A stretch of 20,298 nt of DNA from IMG/VR virus record IMGVR_UViG_3300013004_000239, positions 1-20,298 of that record; one strand, 5' to 3'. Below, one piece after another: positions 1 to 8,317 of the stretch. Within the stretch, counting starts at the first letter, position 1, and each line of letters opens with the position of its first letter. The stretch comes from a virus. The translations under genes were made by a program, and so were the position numbers. The notes below the pieces were generated by a model. It did no database searches, was not told where the DNA came from, and saw only the letters and a list, made by a program, of their open reading frames with translations.

Positions 1-132
1 ACATTGCCAGCAGATTTGCAAGCTATAAACATTAGAAAGAACTTTAGCAGAACTCAAATTGAGCAAGGCAGTAGCCAAATCGCTTACCAAAAAATCTTGT
101 CTTATACCTTGGATATTTTCCAAGTATCTTGA
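1..132 (+). CDS. C-terminal end of an upstream tail-region protein (partial)
   Basis: Frame 1 is open from the first base to a TGA at 130-132, giving about 43 residues that end in LDIFQVS. The start is outside the window. It lies directly before the major tail tube gene. In siphophages the genes at this place are usually head-tail connector or tail terminator proteins, so a tail-completion role is a positional inference only. No domain can be recognised in the fragment. The -33 box of the next promoter overlaps its last codons and stop. Confidence 0.6.
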   Translation, partial: TLPADLQAINIRKNFSRTQIEQGSSQIAYQKILSYTLDIFQVS

Positions 133-156
133 TAAATAAAAATTTATGTATATTTG
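129..156 (+). promoter_or_regulatory. Bacteroidota-type promoter for the tail tube gene
   Basis: TTG at 129-131 is followed after exactly 17 nt by TATATTTG at 149-156. This matches the known Bacteroidota -33/-7 consensus (TTG, about 17-23 nt, TAnnTTTG). The box ends 17 nt before the ATG at 173. The short leader has the segment GAATAAG just before the start, which also occurs in the leader of the XRE gene at 19766. A strong separate promoter fits the high copy number needed for the tail tube protein. Confidence 0.75.
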
Positions 157-172
157 TTAAAACGAATAAGCA

Positions 173-589
173 ATGGCAACATATCAATTAGGCAATTTCT
201 TTACTTTCGAGTGGAACTCTCTTCCAGTCGTTTGTAAAACCTCCGCTTCTGTTTCAATTTCCAACGAATCTGTAATTGTAAGAAACGATTGCACAGGCGA
301 TTATGGAGTTAGACTAGAAGGCGGCGACAAATCAGGCTCTTTCTCTTTTAGTGGAGACCTCGATTTTGCATCTACTGGAGCATCCAACCTCTCAGCTTTT
401 GACTTGATGGAAGATATCGGCAAAGTATTTGAATTGGTTTTTGGAGGTACTGAGTCAGGTGACAAAATTATTACAGTTGACGCTCAGTTAAACTCTCTTG
501 AAATTACCGCAGAAAGAAACTCTCAAGTATCTTTCTCAGGAACTTTCGACTTTGCTGGCGCTCCAGTAATTAGCGTTATACCAACCTAA
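173..589 (+). CDS. Major tail tube protein
   Basis: A 138-residue protein, probably the subunit that polymerises into the tail tube. It is rich in beta-strand patterns (alternating polar and hydrophobic residues, many Ser, Gly and Thr) and has no membrane segment or signal peptide. The motif pairs SGSFSFSG and QVSFSGTFDF are typical of tail tube folds. Length and position agree: it lies immediately before a frameshifted chaperone pair and the tape measure gene, the conserved order in siphophages. It has its own strong promoter at 129-156. The ATG at 173 is the first start after that promoter. Assignment rests on order and composition rather than a diagnostic motif, but the order is very consistent. 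Confidence 0.8.
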   Translation: MATYQLGNFFTFEWNSLPVVCKTSASVSISNESVIVRNDCTGDYGVRLEGGDKSGSFSFSGDLDFASTGASNLSAFDLMEDIGKVFELVFGGTESGDKIITVDAQLNSLEITAERNSQVSFSGTFDFAGAPVISVIPT

Positions 590-598
590 TAAACATAT

Positions 599-928
599 AT
601 GGCTAAATACCATTCTACTCCCTTTAAAGAAGGGGAGATTTTCTTTTACCCAAATCTTGGGGCATTGGCTAATTTTGAAGACTTTACTGGAAAAAGTTTA
701 GGTGAAGTTTTTCAAAATGGAAAGATGCCAAAGCTAGATTTAATTTACGCTTTGCTTATTGAATGTCACAAAGTTGCTTGCATTCGTAAATCGGCAAATC
801 CAATTAGCTTAGATGAGTTAAAAACTTGGGTTGAGGGTAAAGAGGTAATTAATTTATTTAACGACGTTTTGGCCGACTTGCTTTTGGAGTTGGGGATTGG
901 TGAAAGTACCGAACAAAAAAAAACGTAA
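599..928 (+). CDS. Tail assembly chaperone, short form (gpG-like)
   Basis: A 109-residue soluble, mostly helical protein between the tail tube and tape measure genes, the place of the lambda gpG/gpGT-type chaperones. These bind the tape measure protein and recruit tube subunits, and are absent from the mature tail. The short form ends at TAA 926-928, only four bases after an A9 run at 915-923. Ribosomes that slip by -1 in that run avoid this stop and continue in the frame that leads to 1287. The gene starts at ATG 599, ten bases after the tail tube stop. Confidence 0.75.
   Translation: MAKYHSTPFKEGEIFFYPNLGALANFEDFTGKSLGEVFQNGKMPKLDLIYALLIECHKVACIRKSANPISLDELKTWVEGKEVINLFNDVLADLLLELGIGESTEQKKT
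916..922 (+). promoter_or_regulatory. Probable -1 ribosomal frameshift site (A AAA AAA)
   Basis: In the frame of the short chaperone the codons are CAA AAA AAA ACG TAA. Bases 916-922 thus form a perfect A_AAA_AAA slippery heptamer inside an A9 run. A -1 slip moves reading to the frame that is open from 904 to 1284, because the upstream stop in that frame is TGA at 901-903, just before the slip site. This arrangement is the known signature of siphophage tail chaperones. I did not find a clear downstream pseudoknot. Confidence 0.75.
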
Positions 929-1287
929 GTGAAGACGAAAGCGAGAATTACAATGCTCGCGAAAATTTATTGCTGCTCGTAGGTCGGACAAAAATCCCTT
1001 ATGAGCAGCTTTTTCATTTAAGCCGTAAAGAGTTAAAGGTTTTAATAAAAGGCCACGAGATAGACCAAAAAGACATGGTAGAGGCAATGCGTAAACAGGC
1101 TATAATTTTATTGCAACCTCATTTAAAGAAGGGAGTAAATTTAGACCCAACAAAAATTTGGCCTTTGTCCTGGGATAATAATCCAAAGCCTTTGGAGTCA
1201 ACGCCTCAAGACTTTGCTAAAGCAAAGAAATTGTTGGAAATTGCATCTAAACTAGAAAGAAATGGCAAATCCAAGAATAGAGGTTGA
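922..1287 (+). CDS. Frameshift extension of the tail assembly chaperone (T domain)
   Basis: Read after a -1 slip at 922, this gives about 121 more residues fused to the first 108 of the short form, for a product of about 229 residues. The extension starts NVSEDESENY and is rich in charged residues and Lys. A separate start is unlikely, since the only early start codon is a TTG at 970 without a ribosome site. The segment overlaps the tape measure start (1262) by 26 bases, which fits translational coupling. By analogy with lambda gpGT, the T part should recruit tail tube subunits while the G part coats the tape measure. Confidence 0.7.
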   Translation, partial: NVSEDESENYNARENLLLLVGRTKIPYEQLFHLSRKELKVLIKGHEIDQKDMVEAMRKQAIILLQPHLKKGVNLDPTKIWPLSWDNNPKPLESTPQDFAKAKKLLEIASKLERNGKSKNRG

Positions 1288-3049
1288 GATAGGCGCTAAG
1301 ATTAGCGAATTCGATAAAAAATTTAATGAGGTAAATTCCAAACTTGACCAGTCAGGCAAAGAGTTTAGCAAATTTGAAAAAATCTCCTCAACTGCATTAA
1401 CATCTTTAGGAGCTGCTTTTTCTGTTGGAGCAGTTTTAAGTTTTGGAAAGGCGATAATTGATACGACCGCACAATTCCAAAAAATGGAAGCGGTTTTAAC
1501 TAATACTTTAGGTAGTAGCTCAGCCGCTCAGGTGGCAATGAATCAAATTGTAGACTTTGCCTCAAAAACACCTTTTCAAGTTGACGAATTAACAAACGCT
1601 TTTGTAAAATTAGCCAACCGAGGATTTACGCCAACAGTTAAAGAAATGACGGCTTTAGGTGACTTGGCATCCTCAACTGGAAAATCTTTTGACCAATTAG
1701 CCGAAGCAACTTTGGACGCAATGACTGGAGAGTTTGAGCGTTTAAAAGAATTTGGCGTTAGGGCCAAAGCCGAAGGAGATAACGTCGCGTTTACTTTTAA
1801 AGGTGTAACTACTGAAGTAGAAAAAACAGACGTAGCTATACAAGAGTATTTAATTAGCCTTGGAGAGGCTGAAGGAGTTACAGGCTCAATGGCGGCAATT
1901 TCTGAGACCGTAGGCGGTAAAATATCCAATTTAGGAGACAACTTTACTCAATTACAATTAGCAATTGGTAACTCTTCGAGTGGGTTGGTTTCAGGTGTTT
2001 TAGATTTGGCCAATAGTTTAACCAGCAAATTAGTAACCTCATTAACCGCAGTAAATACAGTTGCTCAGTATACTGGAGAAAATGGCTTTGTAACTTTTGG
2101 CAAGCAATTACTTTCTCTTTTAAATCCAATTTATGCCAATAAATTAGAAGGCCAGGCAATATTAATTAAGGGAATTCAGAAAGCATCTGTTGAAGCTGCT
2201 GCTGGTGTTGAGACATTTAATGAAGTAAGCGACGAAACAAAGGCAGAGGAAAGAGCGAAGGCGTTTGAAGAATATTCCAAAGGATGGGACAAACTTAATA
2301 AAGTAATTTTGGCTGGTAATCCTGAAATGAATACCGCTAATTTTCTACTAGAAAGGCAAACTAAACTCGCAAAAGAATTAGACGCAAGTTTTCTTGCTAT
2401 GGCTGAATCAATTGCAAAGCCAATGCCCATTGGATTAGATTTAGATAAACTAGCGGAAAGTATAGTAATACAACCCGAGATTGCAGACATTGACGAATCC
2501 AAAAAAACTAATTTCTTATTAGCCTTAAAAGATTTTAACGCTGAAGCTTCGGCTATTATAACAAATGGAGCGGTTAATGGATTAGGAGATATTGGCTTTG
2601 CGATTGGTGAGGCTTTAGCTACTGGAGGCGATGTTGTAAAAGCTGCTGGTAATGCTCTTTTGGGCGGTGTTGCAACTATTGCCGAAGGATTGGGACAAGC
2701 GGCTATTAAAGTAGGTGTCGGAATGATTGCAATTAAATTAGCATTTAAAAACCCAGCTACGGCAATTGCTGCTGGTGTTGCCTTAATTGCATTGGCTGGA
2801 TATATTAGAGCTAAGATTGGTGGAGGTGGAGGAGGAGGAGGTATTACCTCAGGAATTGGAGGAGGAGGAGGCGGTGGTGGTTCTTCCGTTGGAGCGTCAG
2901 GTGTTGGAGGCGGTGGCTCGTCATTTACTGGAGGCGCTCAAGGTGGTTTATTTGAGCAAAACAGAGATGTGAGCGGCGAGTTTGTAGTAAAAGGAAACGA
3001 TTTGGTTTATGTTTTAGGACAAGCAAACAATAAGATAAATAAAGGCTAA
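1262..3049 (+). CDS. Tape measure protein
   Basis: A 595-residue protein that sets tail length and probably takes part in DNA delivery through the host envelope. Residues about 60-200 carry the conserved tape measure N-terminal pattern (SKTPFQVDELTNAFVKL, then FDQLAEATLDAMTGEFERLK and EFGV-AK). Before it lies a coiled-coil-like stretch. Residues about 470-517 are strongly hydrophobic (helix-forming Ala, Ile, Val), a likely membrane-inserting part. Residues 520-561 are glycine-rich with runs of eight or nine Gly. At roughly 0.15 nm per residue the tail would be near 90 nm. The last base of its stop is the first base of the next ATG (TAATG at 3047-3051). Confidence 0.92.
   Translation: MANPRIEVEIGAKISEFDKKFNEVNSKLDQSGKEFSKFEKISSTALTSLGAAFSVGAVLSFGKAIIDTTAQFQKMEAVLTNTLGSSSAAQVAMNQIVDFASKTPFQVDELTNAFVKLANRGFTPTVKEMTALGDLASSTGKSFDQLAEATLDAMTGEFERLKEFGVRAKAEGDNVAFTFKGVTTEVEKTDVAIQEYLISLGEAEGVTGSMAAISETVGGKISNLGDNFTQLQLAIGNSSSGLVSGVLDLANSLTSKLVTSLTAVNTVAQYTGENGFVTFGKQLLSLLNPIYANKLEGQAILIKGIQKASVEAAAGVETFNEVSDETKAEERAKAFEEYSKGWDKLNKVILAGNPEMNTANFLLERQTKLAKELDASFLAMAESIAKPMPIGLDLDKLAESIVIQPEIADIDESKKTNFLLALKDFNAEASAIITNGAVNGLGDIGFAIGEALATGGDVVKAAGNALLGGVATIAEGLGQAAIKVGVGMIAIKLAFKNPATAIAAGVALIALAGYIRAKIGGGGGGGGITSGIGGGGGGGGSSVGASGVGGGGSSFTGGAQGGLFEQNRDVSGEFVVKGNDLVYVLGQANNKINKG
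2819..2946 (+). repeat. GGN-rich low-complexity tract in the tape measure gene
   Basis: About 128 bases made mostly of GGA, GGT and GGC codons encode two runs of eight to nine glycines and several shorter ones. The tract follows the hydrophobic segment and precedes the conserved C-terminal tail. Such tracts can change length by replication slippage in steps of three bases. Confidence 0.7.
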
Positions 3050-6000
3050 TGGCTAACGATTACAGATTATTACTTGCAGTTCGAGAAGGTCTTGGAACGA
3101 TTACCGTTAACGGCGTTGCTCCTTTAGAATTCTATACAGAAGGCGATTCGCTTACAATTGCAGTTGCACCCGAGTCGGGTTATCATACGGCTATGTGGTA
3201 TAGCTCTCCAGGCAATACTTTCTTGTCTTCTAGCTTGTCTTTTAGCTACACCATGCCGAGTGAGGATGTTAAAGCATACGTTGTTTTAACAGGACAAAAC
3301 GCGCCTGTAAATGATTACGGACTAAAATATGAGGGGGGGTATGCGACCAACTACGGCGGCAATGTTTGGAACTTGCAAATTTTCAGAACTGGCTATTCAG
3401 GAGCGGTTACACCTTTGCTGATTAACGACATCACCTACAATTGGGGTAATACAGGAAACGACCCATTAGAGACAATAATTGGCTCCTCGGTTGACTTTAC
3501 AATCGCTGGCGAAACTGGAGATTTTAACGAGTTTCTTGTTGGTGGCAATCGAACTTGGAGAGTTGCGTTAAATCAAGTTAGCGCAAACAACGATATTACT
3601 GATTGGCAAGCCGCTTCTCCAACTGGAGGTTTTAGAGGCATGGCTTATGGAAATGGGTTTTTTGTTGGTGTTTTTGCAAATGTGCAATATTCTTCGGATG
3701 GAATTACTTGGACAAGTGGCGGTTATTTAGGTGCTGAACACGTTACTTATGGAAATGGTCAATTTGTAGCCATTGGTTTTGTAATTGCTTCAGGAGTTCC
3801 AACATCATATATTAATACCTCACCAGATGGAATAACATGGACAAGCAGAACTCCTAGTGAGGTAATGACTTTTCAAGATATTTCATTTGGAAATGGATTA
3901 TATGTTGCGGTTGCTAGTACTGGAACTAATCGTATAATGACATCACCAAATGGAATTACTTGGACATCAAGAACAACAAGTATAAATCCATCATTTAGCG
4001 GTGTTGCTTATGGTAATGGAATTTGGGTCTCGGTTTGTAGCGCATCTTCAGGAGGGACAACTTTTACTTCTTATGATGGTTTAAATTGGGATGAGCAAGC
4101 AACAGTTTTTAACTCTACGACAATTTTTTTTGCAGATGGTAAATTTACTACTGGCTCAAGATATTCAGTTGATGGATTAACTTGGATAAGTAATTCAATA
4201 CCATTTTCTCCAGAGTCAATAGCTTATGGAAACGGATATTTTGTTGCAACTAGAAGTAGTGGAACTAACCGAATAGCTTACTCTACAAACGCAATAAATT
4301 GGACTGCAATACCAGCGGCTTCAGTTGCTACTTTTGAATCGATTGCGTTTGGAAATAATACCTTTGTAATTGGAGCAACAAGTGGAACAAGTAAAATTAA
4401 TTACTTAGAATTTGAAGGCGTTCAATCTTTCTTTAGCGGATACATAGCACCTGACTTTATTACATCTCCCTATAAGAGTGGGCCAAAGCTTTTCTCTTTT
4501 ACTGCGGTTGATGGATTGAAAGGATTTGATTCAATACGCTCAAACTTTACCTCTTGGCCTGATCCAAGAACTCAAGCCTTATCGGCAGTTGTTGGTGCTT
4601 TAAATCAATCTTTTGTTGAGCAAAGACCTGTCTTTATTGGTTGCGAAATCCACGAGGCTAGAATGGATTATGACGAAAGCGTTTTCCGTCAATTTAATGT
4701 GCCACAAAATGCAATATTTACCGATGGACTAGACGCTAAATTTAGCAACGGAGTAAGGATTGAAAACGAGCAACTTTACCTAAAGAACACAATCGAGAGA
4801 ATGGTTAACCCTTTCCTTTGTCGCGTGTTTTTGTGGAAAAATCAATTTTACGTTGTAAGATTGACCGAGTTAGGCAAGTTATCTTACAAGATGTACGAAT
4901 TTTTGCCCGACCTAAGTTTAACGGCAACAAGTACAATTGTAAACGGCGACGACTTAAACGCCGATATTAACTCTCCTGAAGAAACCGCTAGAAGAGTATT
5001 TACAGAATTTAACTCTTATTTAAATCTAGGTGTATTAGACGTATATAGCCAGGGAGGAGTATTTGACGCTAAATTTGGGATTGAGGAGTGGAATTTAAAC
5101 GGAGTTGGCTCAACTTACGACGGCATTTACCAATTAAAGCTTTGGGATTATCACATGGCAATCCCAACTAACCAGCCGTCAAGCGTGCCAAGTGGAAATA
5201 CGGCCTTAGTGCAGTACGTTTCAGGGGGGGGGGAGTATGTACAAATATGGACAACAACCACAACCGATGGAATAGACGACCCGAACTTGTCTTGGATTTC
5301 GGCAAGCACAAACACAACTGGAGGAGCAATTACAATTGCAGAGGAGACGGCCAACACTATTTCTTTGACCTTTCAATACATGGTCGAAAGAGTAAGCACG
5401 AGTTACGCGGTTACTCCAGCGGCTCACGCCGTTGGCCTTATGATTAAAATAGGCAATCAATACTTGTCAAGAACTGGAGCAACAACCTTTGCTTGGACTG
5501 CTACAAGTACGGTAATGGAATTTACGGTTACGGCTGGCTCTGTTTGGAATCCCATTGCAATAAACAACGTATTAGTCCCAGTTGACGGGGAGGTTGAAAT
5601 TAGATTGCATCAACTAATCTGTAATGGAGGAACGGCTAACAGATACGTTGTAAGGTATGAAAACCTTTCGCTAAAGATTGAGAAAACAGATGGCTTATCT
5701 TTGTCAAAGTTAGGAGTTAAAGCGGTTACTGGCTCACCTTATGCCAACGTGCATCCCGATTACAATACATACATTGGCGACGCAATTACGAGCAACTCAG
5801 TTTCGGCTATTCGATTGCTAGATTTTGGTAATGCAGTTTCTACGGATTGGACTAGAGATGGAGTTGAAGAGTTACCTTTGCTAGACATAATCGTGCAAGA
5901 ATTAGCTAACTTGAAAGGCCGAACGAATTACAGAGTTTTAGCAACCATTGAGCGAAGACCAATAGACCCTTTTAGAAGTTTCTTGTTTAACGGACGATAT

Positions 6001-6087
6001 TGGGCGCTAATGAGTTACGAACTTGATTGCAGAAAAGGAACGGCTAGAATTGAGCTTTACGATTTAGGAATAGAACCAACGACATAA
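3049..6087 (+). CDS. Baseplate hub / tail tip protein with InlB-like and seven-bladed propeller domains
   Basis: A 1012-residue tail tip protein. Residues about 8-79 resemble a divergent InlB B-repeat (GTITVNG, GDSLTIAVAPESGYH, then FSYTMPSEDVKAYVVL). Residues about 92-180 and from about 462 on look like the hub protein of Bacteroidota siphophages: NRTWRV, FFSGYIAPDFI, FSFTAVDGLKGFDSI and, at the C-terminus, a DWTRDGVEELPLLDII part. Between them, residues about 186-458 hold seven repeats of the type YGNG-(F/Y/W)V plus SxDGxTWT, a predicted beta-propeller. The propeller seems inserted between two strands of the hub fold. It may bind cell-surface glycans (inference). A G10 run lies in the coding frame at 5224-5233. 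Confidence 0.8.
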   Translation: MANDYRLLLAVREGLGTITVNGVAPLEFYTEGDSLTIAVAPESGYHTAMWYSSPGNTFLSSSLSFSYTMPSEDVKAYVVLTGQNAPVNDYGLKYEGGYATNYGGNVWNLQIFRTGYSGAVTPLLINDITYNWGNTGNDPLETIIGSSVDFTIAGETGDFNEFLVGGNRTWRVALNQVSANNDITDWQAASPTGGFRGMAYGNGFFVGVFANVQYSSDGITWTSGGYLGAEHVTYGNGQFVAIGFVIASGVPTSYINTSPDGITWTSRTPSEVMTFQDISFGNGLYVAVASTGTNRIMTSPNGITWTSRTTSINPSFSGVAYGNGIWVSVCSASSGGTTFTSYDGLNWDEQATVFNSTTIFFADGKFTTGSRYSVDGLTWISNSIPFSPESIAYGNGYFVATRSSGTNRIAYSTNAINWTAIPAASVATFESIAFGNNTFVIGATSGTSKINYLEFEGVQSFFSGYIAPDFITSPYKSGPKLFSFTAVDGLKGFDSIRSNFTSWPDPRTQALSAVVGALNQSFVEQRPVFIGCEIHEARMDYDESVFRQFNVPQNAIFTDGLDAKFSNGVRIENEQLYLKNTIERMVNPFLCRVFLWKNQFYVVRLTELGKLSYKMYEFLPDLSLTATSTIVNGDDLNADINSPEETARRVFTEFNSYLNLGVLDVYSQGGVFDAKFGIEEWNLNGVGSTYDGIYQLKLWDYHMAIPTNQPSSVPSGNTALVQYVSGGGEYVQIWTTTTTDGIDDPNLSWISASTNTTGGAITIAEETANTISLTFQYMVERVSTSYAVTPAAHAVGLMIKIGNQYLSRTGATTFAWTATSTVMEFTVTAGSVWNPIAINNVLVPVDGEVEIRLHQLICNGGTANRYVVRYENLSLKIEKTDGLSLSKLGVKAVTGSPYANVHPDYNTYIGDAITSNSVSAIRLLDFGNAVSTDWTRDGVEELPLLDIIVQELANLKGRTNYRVLATIERRPIDPFRSFLFNGRYWALMSYELDCRKGTARIELYDLGIEPTT
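3604..4428 (+). repeat. Seven degenerate repeats coding for a beta-propeller
   Basis: Seven units of about 33-45 residues, each with an (A/T/S)(Y/F)GNG-like strand followed by an SSDGITWTS-like turn: RGMAYGNG, EHVTYGNG, QDISFGNG, SGVAYGNG, TIFFADGK, ESIAYGNG and ESIAFGNN. Units 2-3 and 6-7 are the most alike in DNA (GGAATTACTTGG-type and AGTGGAACTAA-type words). Base composition is more AT-rich than in the flanking hub sequence. Confidence 0.75.
5224..5233 (+). repeat. Poly-G tract (G10) inside the hub gene
   Basis: Ten consecutive G in a generally AT-rich gene, read as the three-glycine part of VSGGGEYV. A one-base insertion or deletion would shift the frame. One shifted frame stops within about 40 bases (TAG at 5273); the other stays open for about 200 bases. 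Confidence 0.8.
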
Positions 6088-8316
6088 ATGGAAGACGTAA
6101 ATATTAGCAAATTTAGAGCGCAAGTTGTTAGAGCTGGCTCAACTCCAGCCTCTCCAGGCTTTGTTGTTTCCGAGGGGCAAAATCCAGTCGACCCAAGTGG
6201 AAGCGGTCAAAACCATTTGCCAGTAACAATTGCAACGGCCTCAACTGGTTTGTCTATTACAGAAAGCCAAGTTTTAGGTGGCGCAGGAACTGTTGGGCAA
6301 TACATTAGAGGCGATGGCTCTTTGGCTGACTTTCCAGCAACTACGGGCGGAGGCTCCTCTGTTAGCTATTATTTGAATGGTTCTGTTTCGCAAGGCACAA
6401 TCGGAGGAGTTGCTTATAAGGAACTTAACAAAACGCCAATATTTGGCGCTGGAACTGACATAAGCATAAACGCAGATGGATATATTGCCTCATTTATTAC
6501 AGATGCTGGCGACCCTAATAAACTACTTATTCCAGCTGGAAACTGGAACTTAGAAACCTATTTTAGCGCGTCAAGTAGTGGTGGAACGCCTTCGTTTTAT
6601 GTTGAGCTTTACAAGTACAATGGCTCGACATTTACTTTAATTGCATCAAGTAGCTCAGCGCCTGAATTAATCGCTTTTGGCACAAATTTAAATCCATATT
6701 TCAGCACGTTAGCGGTGCCTGAAACAATTCTAACTTTAACAGATAGGTTGGCGCTTCGATATTACGTTACACATTCAGGCCGTACAATCACTTTGCATAC
6801 AGAAAACAACCATTTATGCCAAGTTATTACCACGTTTACAACTGGCTTGACTGCATTAAACGGACTTACTAGCCAAGTGCAATATTTAACGGTTGGGACT
6901 AGCGGAACAGACTTTGCAATTTCTAGCGCAAGCGATACCCATACGTTTAATTTACCAACGGCAAGCGCGACAAATAGAGGCGCTTTAAGCTCGGCGGATT
7001 GGACAACGTTTAACAATAAGACCTCAAACCTTGGAACGGTTACCTCTGTCGGCTTATCATCAGCCACTAGCGGCGTTACTATTGGCTCAACTCCAGTAAC
7101 AACAAGCGGAACTATTACCTTAGCAATTGCAACGGCCAGCGGCTCGCAAAATGGCTTGTTATCGAGTACCGATTGGACTACCTTTAACTCTAAGCAAAAC
7201 GCGCTTACTAACCCAGTAACGGGAACGGGAACGACTAATTACTTGCCAAAGTTTACAGGCAGTACAACGATTGGGAATTCAATAGTTAGTGAAAGTTCAG
7301 GTATTATAACTGTTGCTGGTAGATTTAATGCGAATGGAAATGATTATCATACATTATCAGTTGATGAAGGTAGTGCACAATTAAGACTTGAAAGAAAAAT
7401 TACAAGCACAGGTCTAATGTATTTAGGTGCTGACAATGTTGGTTTTAAAATATTTGACTCTGGGTTTACGCCTCGTTTAATTTTAACCAGCGGTGGCAAC
7501 CTACTTGTCGGCACAAATACAGACGCTGGCTTTAAGCTAGATGTTAACGGTACTGGGCGGTTTAGTGGGAGTGTGACGGCTGGAAATATTATTGCAAGAA
7601 GAGACTCTACAACTAGCGCAACAGACGCTCAATTTATTTCAGAAAATCGAACAGGCAGTTCAGGACAATATGCTATATATGGAAGCAGATTAGATAATGG
7701 TTCAGGGGCTGGTTTTGTACCTGTTGCTTTTGGGGCTATTCAAACATCTGGAGCGGGTAGAACTGGCGATTTTATTATAGCTGTTTCAAATACAGATAAT
7801 GTAAACCTATCTACTCACGAACGAATGCGAATTACCTCAGACGGCTACGCTAGGCTATCAGCTAGCTCAGGAGGTATTCAATTTAATGGAGATACGGCGG
7901 CGGCAAACGCTTTAGACGATTACGAAGAGGGTACATTTACACCATCAATGACATTTGGTGGTGGGTCTTCTGGAATTAGTTATTTTGATAGAATCGGTAA
8001 TTATACAAAAATAGGAAGTCAAGTTACTTGCACTATATATTTAGCTTTAACTGGAGTTGGAAGCTCTACTGGAACTGCAAAAATAACAGGCCTTCCTTTT
8101 ACTGCATCAAATGCAAATAGAGGAATAGCTGCCGCCTCAACAATAAGATTTAACTCAATAGTTTTTGTCGGTCAATTAGGCGTGCAAGGTCAAACAAATG
8201 GAACTGTTATTGACTTTTTTCAAACAACCGAGGCTGGAGTTTCTAGTGCTTTGACTAATTTAAATTTTAATAGTTCTTCAGAAATGGTAATAACAATAAC
8301 TTATTTTACTGCATAA
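6088..8316 (+). CDS. Tail fibre / receptor-binding protein
   Basis: A 742-residue fibre, rich in Ser, Thr, Gly and Asn, directly after the hub stop with no gap. The N-terminal part (to about 60) probably docks to the hub. A middle part has two LSS(A/T)DWTTFN(N/S)K repeats at residues 298-311 and 356-369, common in Bacteroidota phage fibres. They are followed by a TNYLPKFTGSTTIGNSIV linker and LLVGTNTDAGFKLDVNGTGRF, a beta-helical-like repeat. The C-terminal part, from about ALDDYEEGTFTPSMTF on, resembles known phage fibre tips. Composition is mosaic: about 7266-7480 and from 7930 on are more AT-rich than 6100-7260, which suggests module exchange. Host recognition is inferred from position and composition. 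Confidence 0.85.
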   Translation: MEDVNISKFRAQVVRAGSTPASPGFVVSEGQNPVDPSGSGQNHLPVTIATASTGLSITESQVLGGAGTVGQYIRGDGSLADFPATTGGGSSVSYYLNGSVSQGTIGGVAYKELNKTPIFGAGTDISINADGYIASFITDAGDPNKLLIPAGNWNLETYFSASSSGGTPSFYVELYKYNGSTFTLIASSSSAPELIAFGTNLNPYFSTLAVPETILTLTDRLALRYYVTHSGRTITLHTENNHLCQVITTFTTGLTALNGLTSQVQYLTVGTSGTDFAISSASDTHTFNLPTASATNRGALSSADWTTFNNKTSNLGTVTSVGLSSATSGVTIGSTPVTTSGTITLAIATASGSQNGLLSSTDWTTFNSKQNALTNPVTGTGTTNYLPKFTGSTTIGNSIVSESSGIITVAGRFNANGNDYHTLSVDEGSAQLRLERKITSTGLMYLGADNVGFKIFDSGFTPRLILTSGGNLLVGTNTDAGFKLDVNGTGRFSGSVTAGNIIARRDSTTSATDAQFISENRTGSSGQYAIYGSRLDNGSGAGFVPVAFGAIQTSGAGRTGDFIIAVSNTDNVNLSTHERMRITSDGYARLSASSGGIQFNGDTAAANALDDYEEGTFTPSMTFGGGSSGISYFDRIGNYTKIGSQVTCTIYLALTGVGSSTGTAKITGLPFTASNANRGIAAASTIRFNSIVFVGQLGVQGQTNGTVIDFFQTTEAGVSSALTNLNFNSSSEMVITITYFTA
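6979..7194 (+). repeat. Pair of 14-residue fibre repeats (LSS-DWTTFN-K)
   Basis: Two related 42-base units at 6979-7020 and 7153-7194 encode GALSSADWTTFNNK and GLLSSTDWTTFNSK. The DNA has diverged while the protein is kept, so the repeat is selected at the protein level. Confidence 0.7.
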
Positions 8317-8317
8317 A

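Noticed and set aside
970-1287. Independent gene starting at TTG 970
   Set aside because: The slippery run and open -1 frame before it explain the region better as a frameshift extension; TTG has no supporting start context.
1576-1941. 121-codon leftward frame within the tape measure gene
   Set aside because: It lies opposite a well-recognised coding region and has no start context or family pattern; it is a shadow of codon bias.
5247-5447. Open frame inside the hub gene that continues from the G10 run after a one-base shift
   Set aside because: It is only about 70 codons, has no recognisable protein character (rich in Asn, His and Arg) and ends without a partner domain, so it looks like chance.
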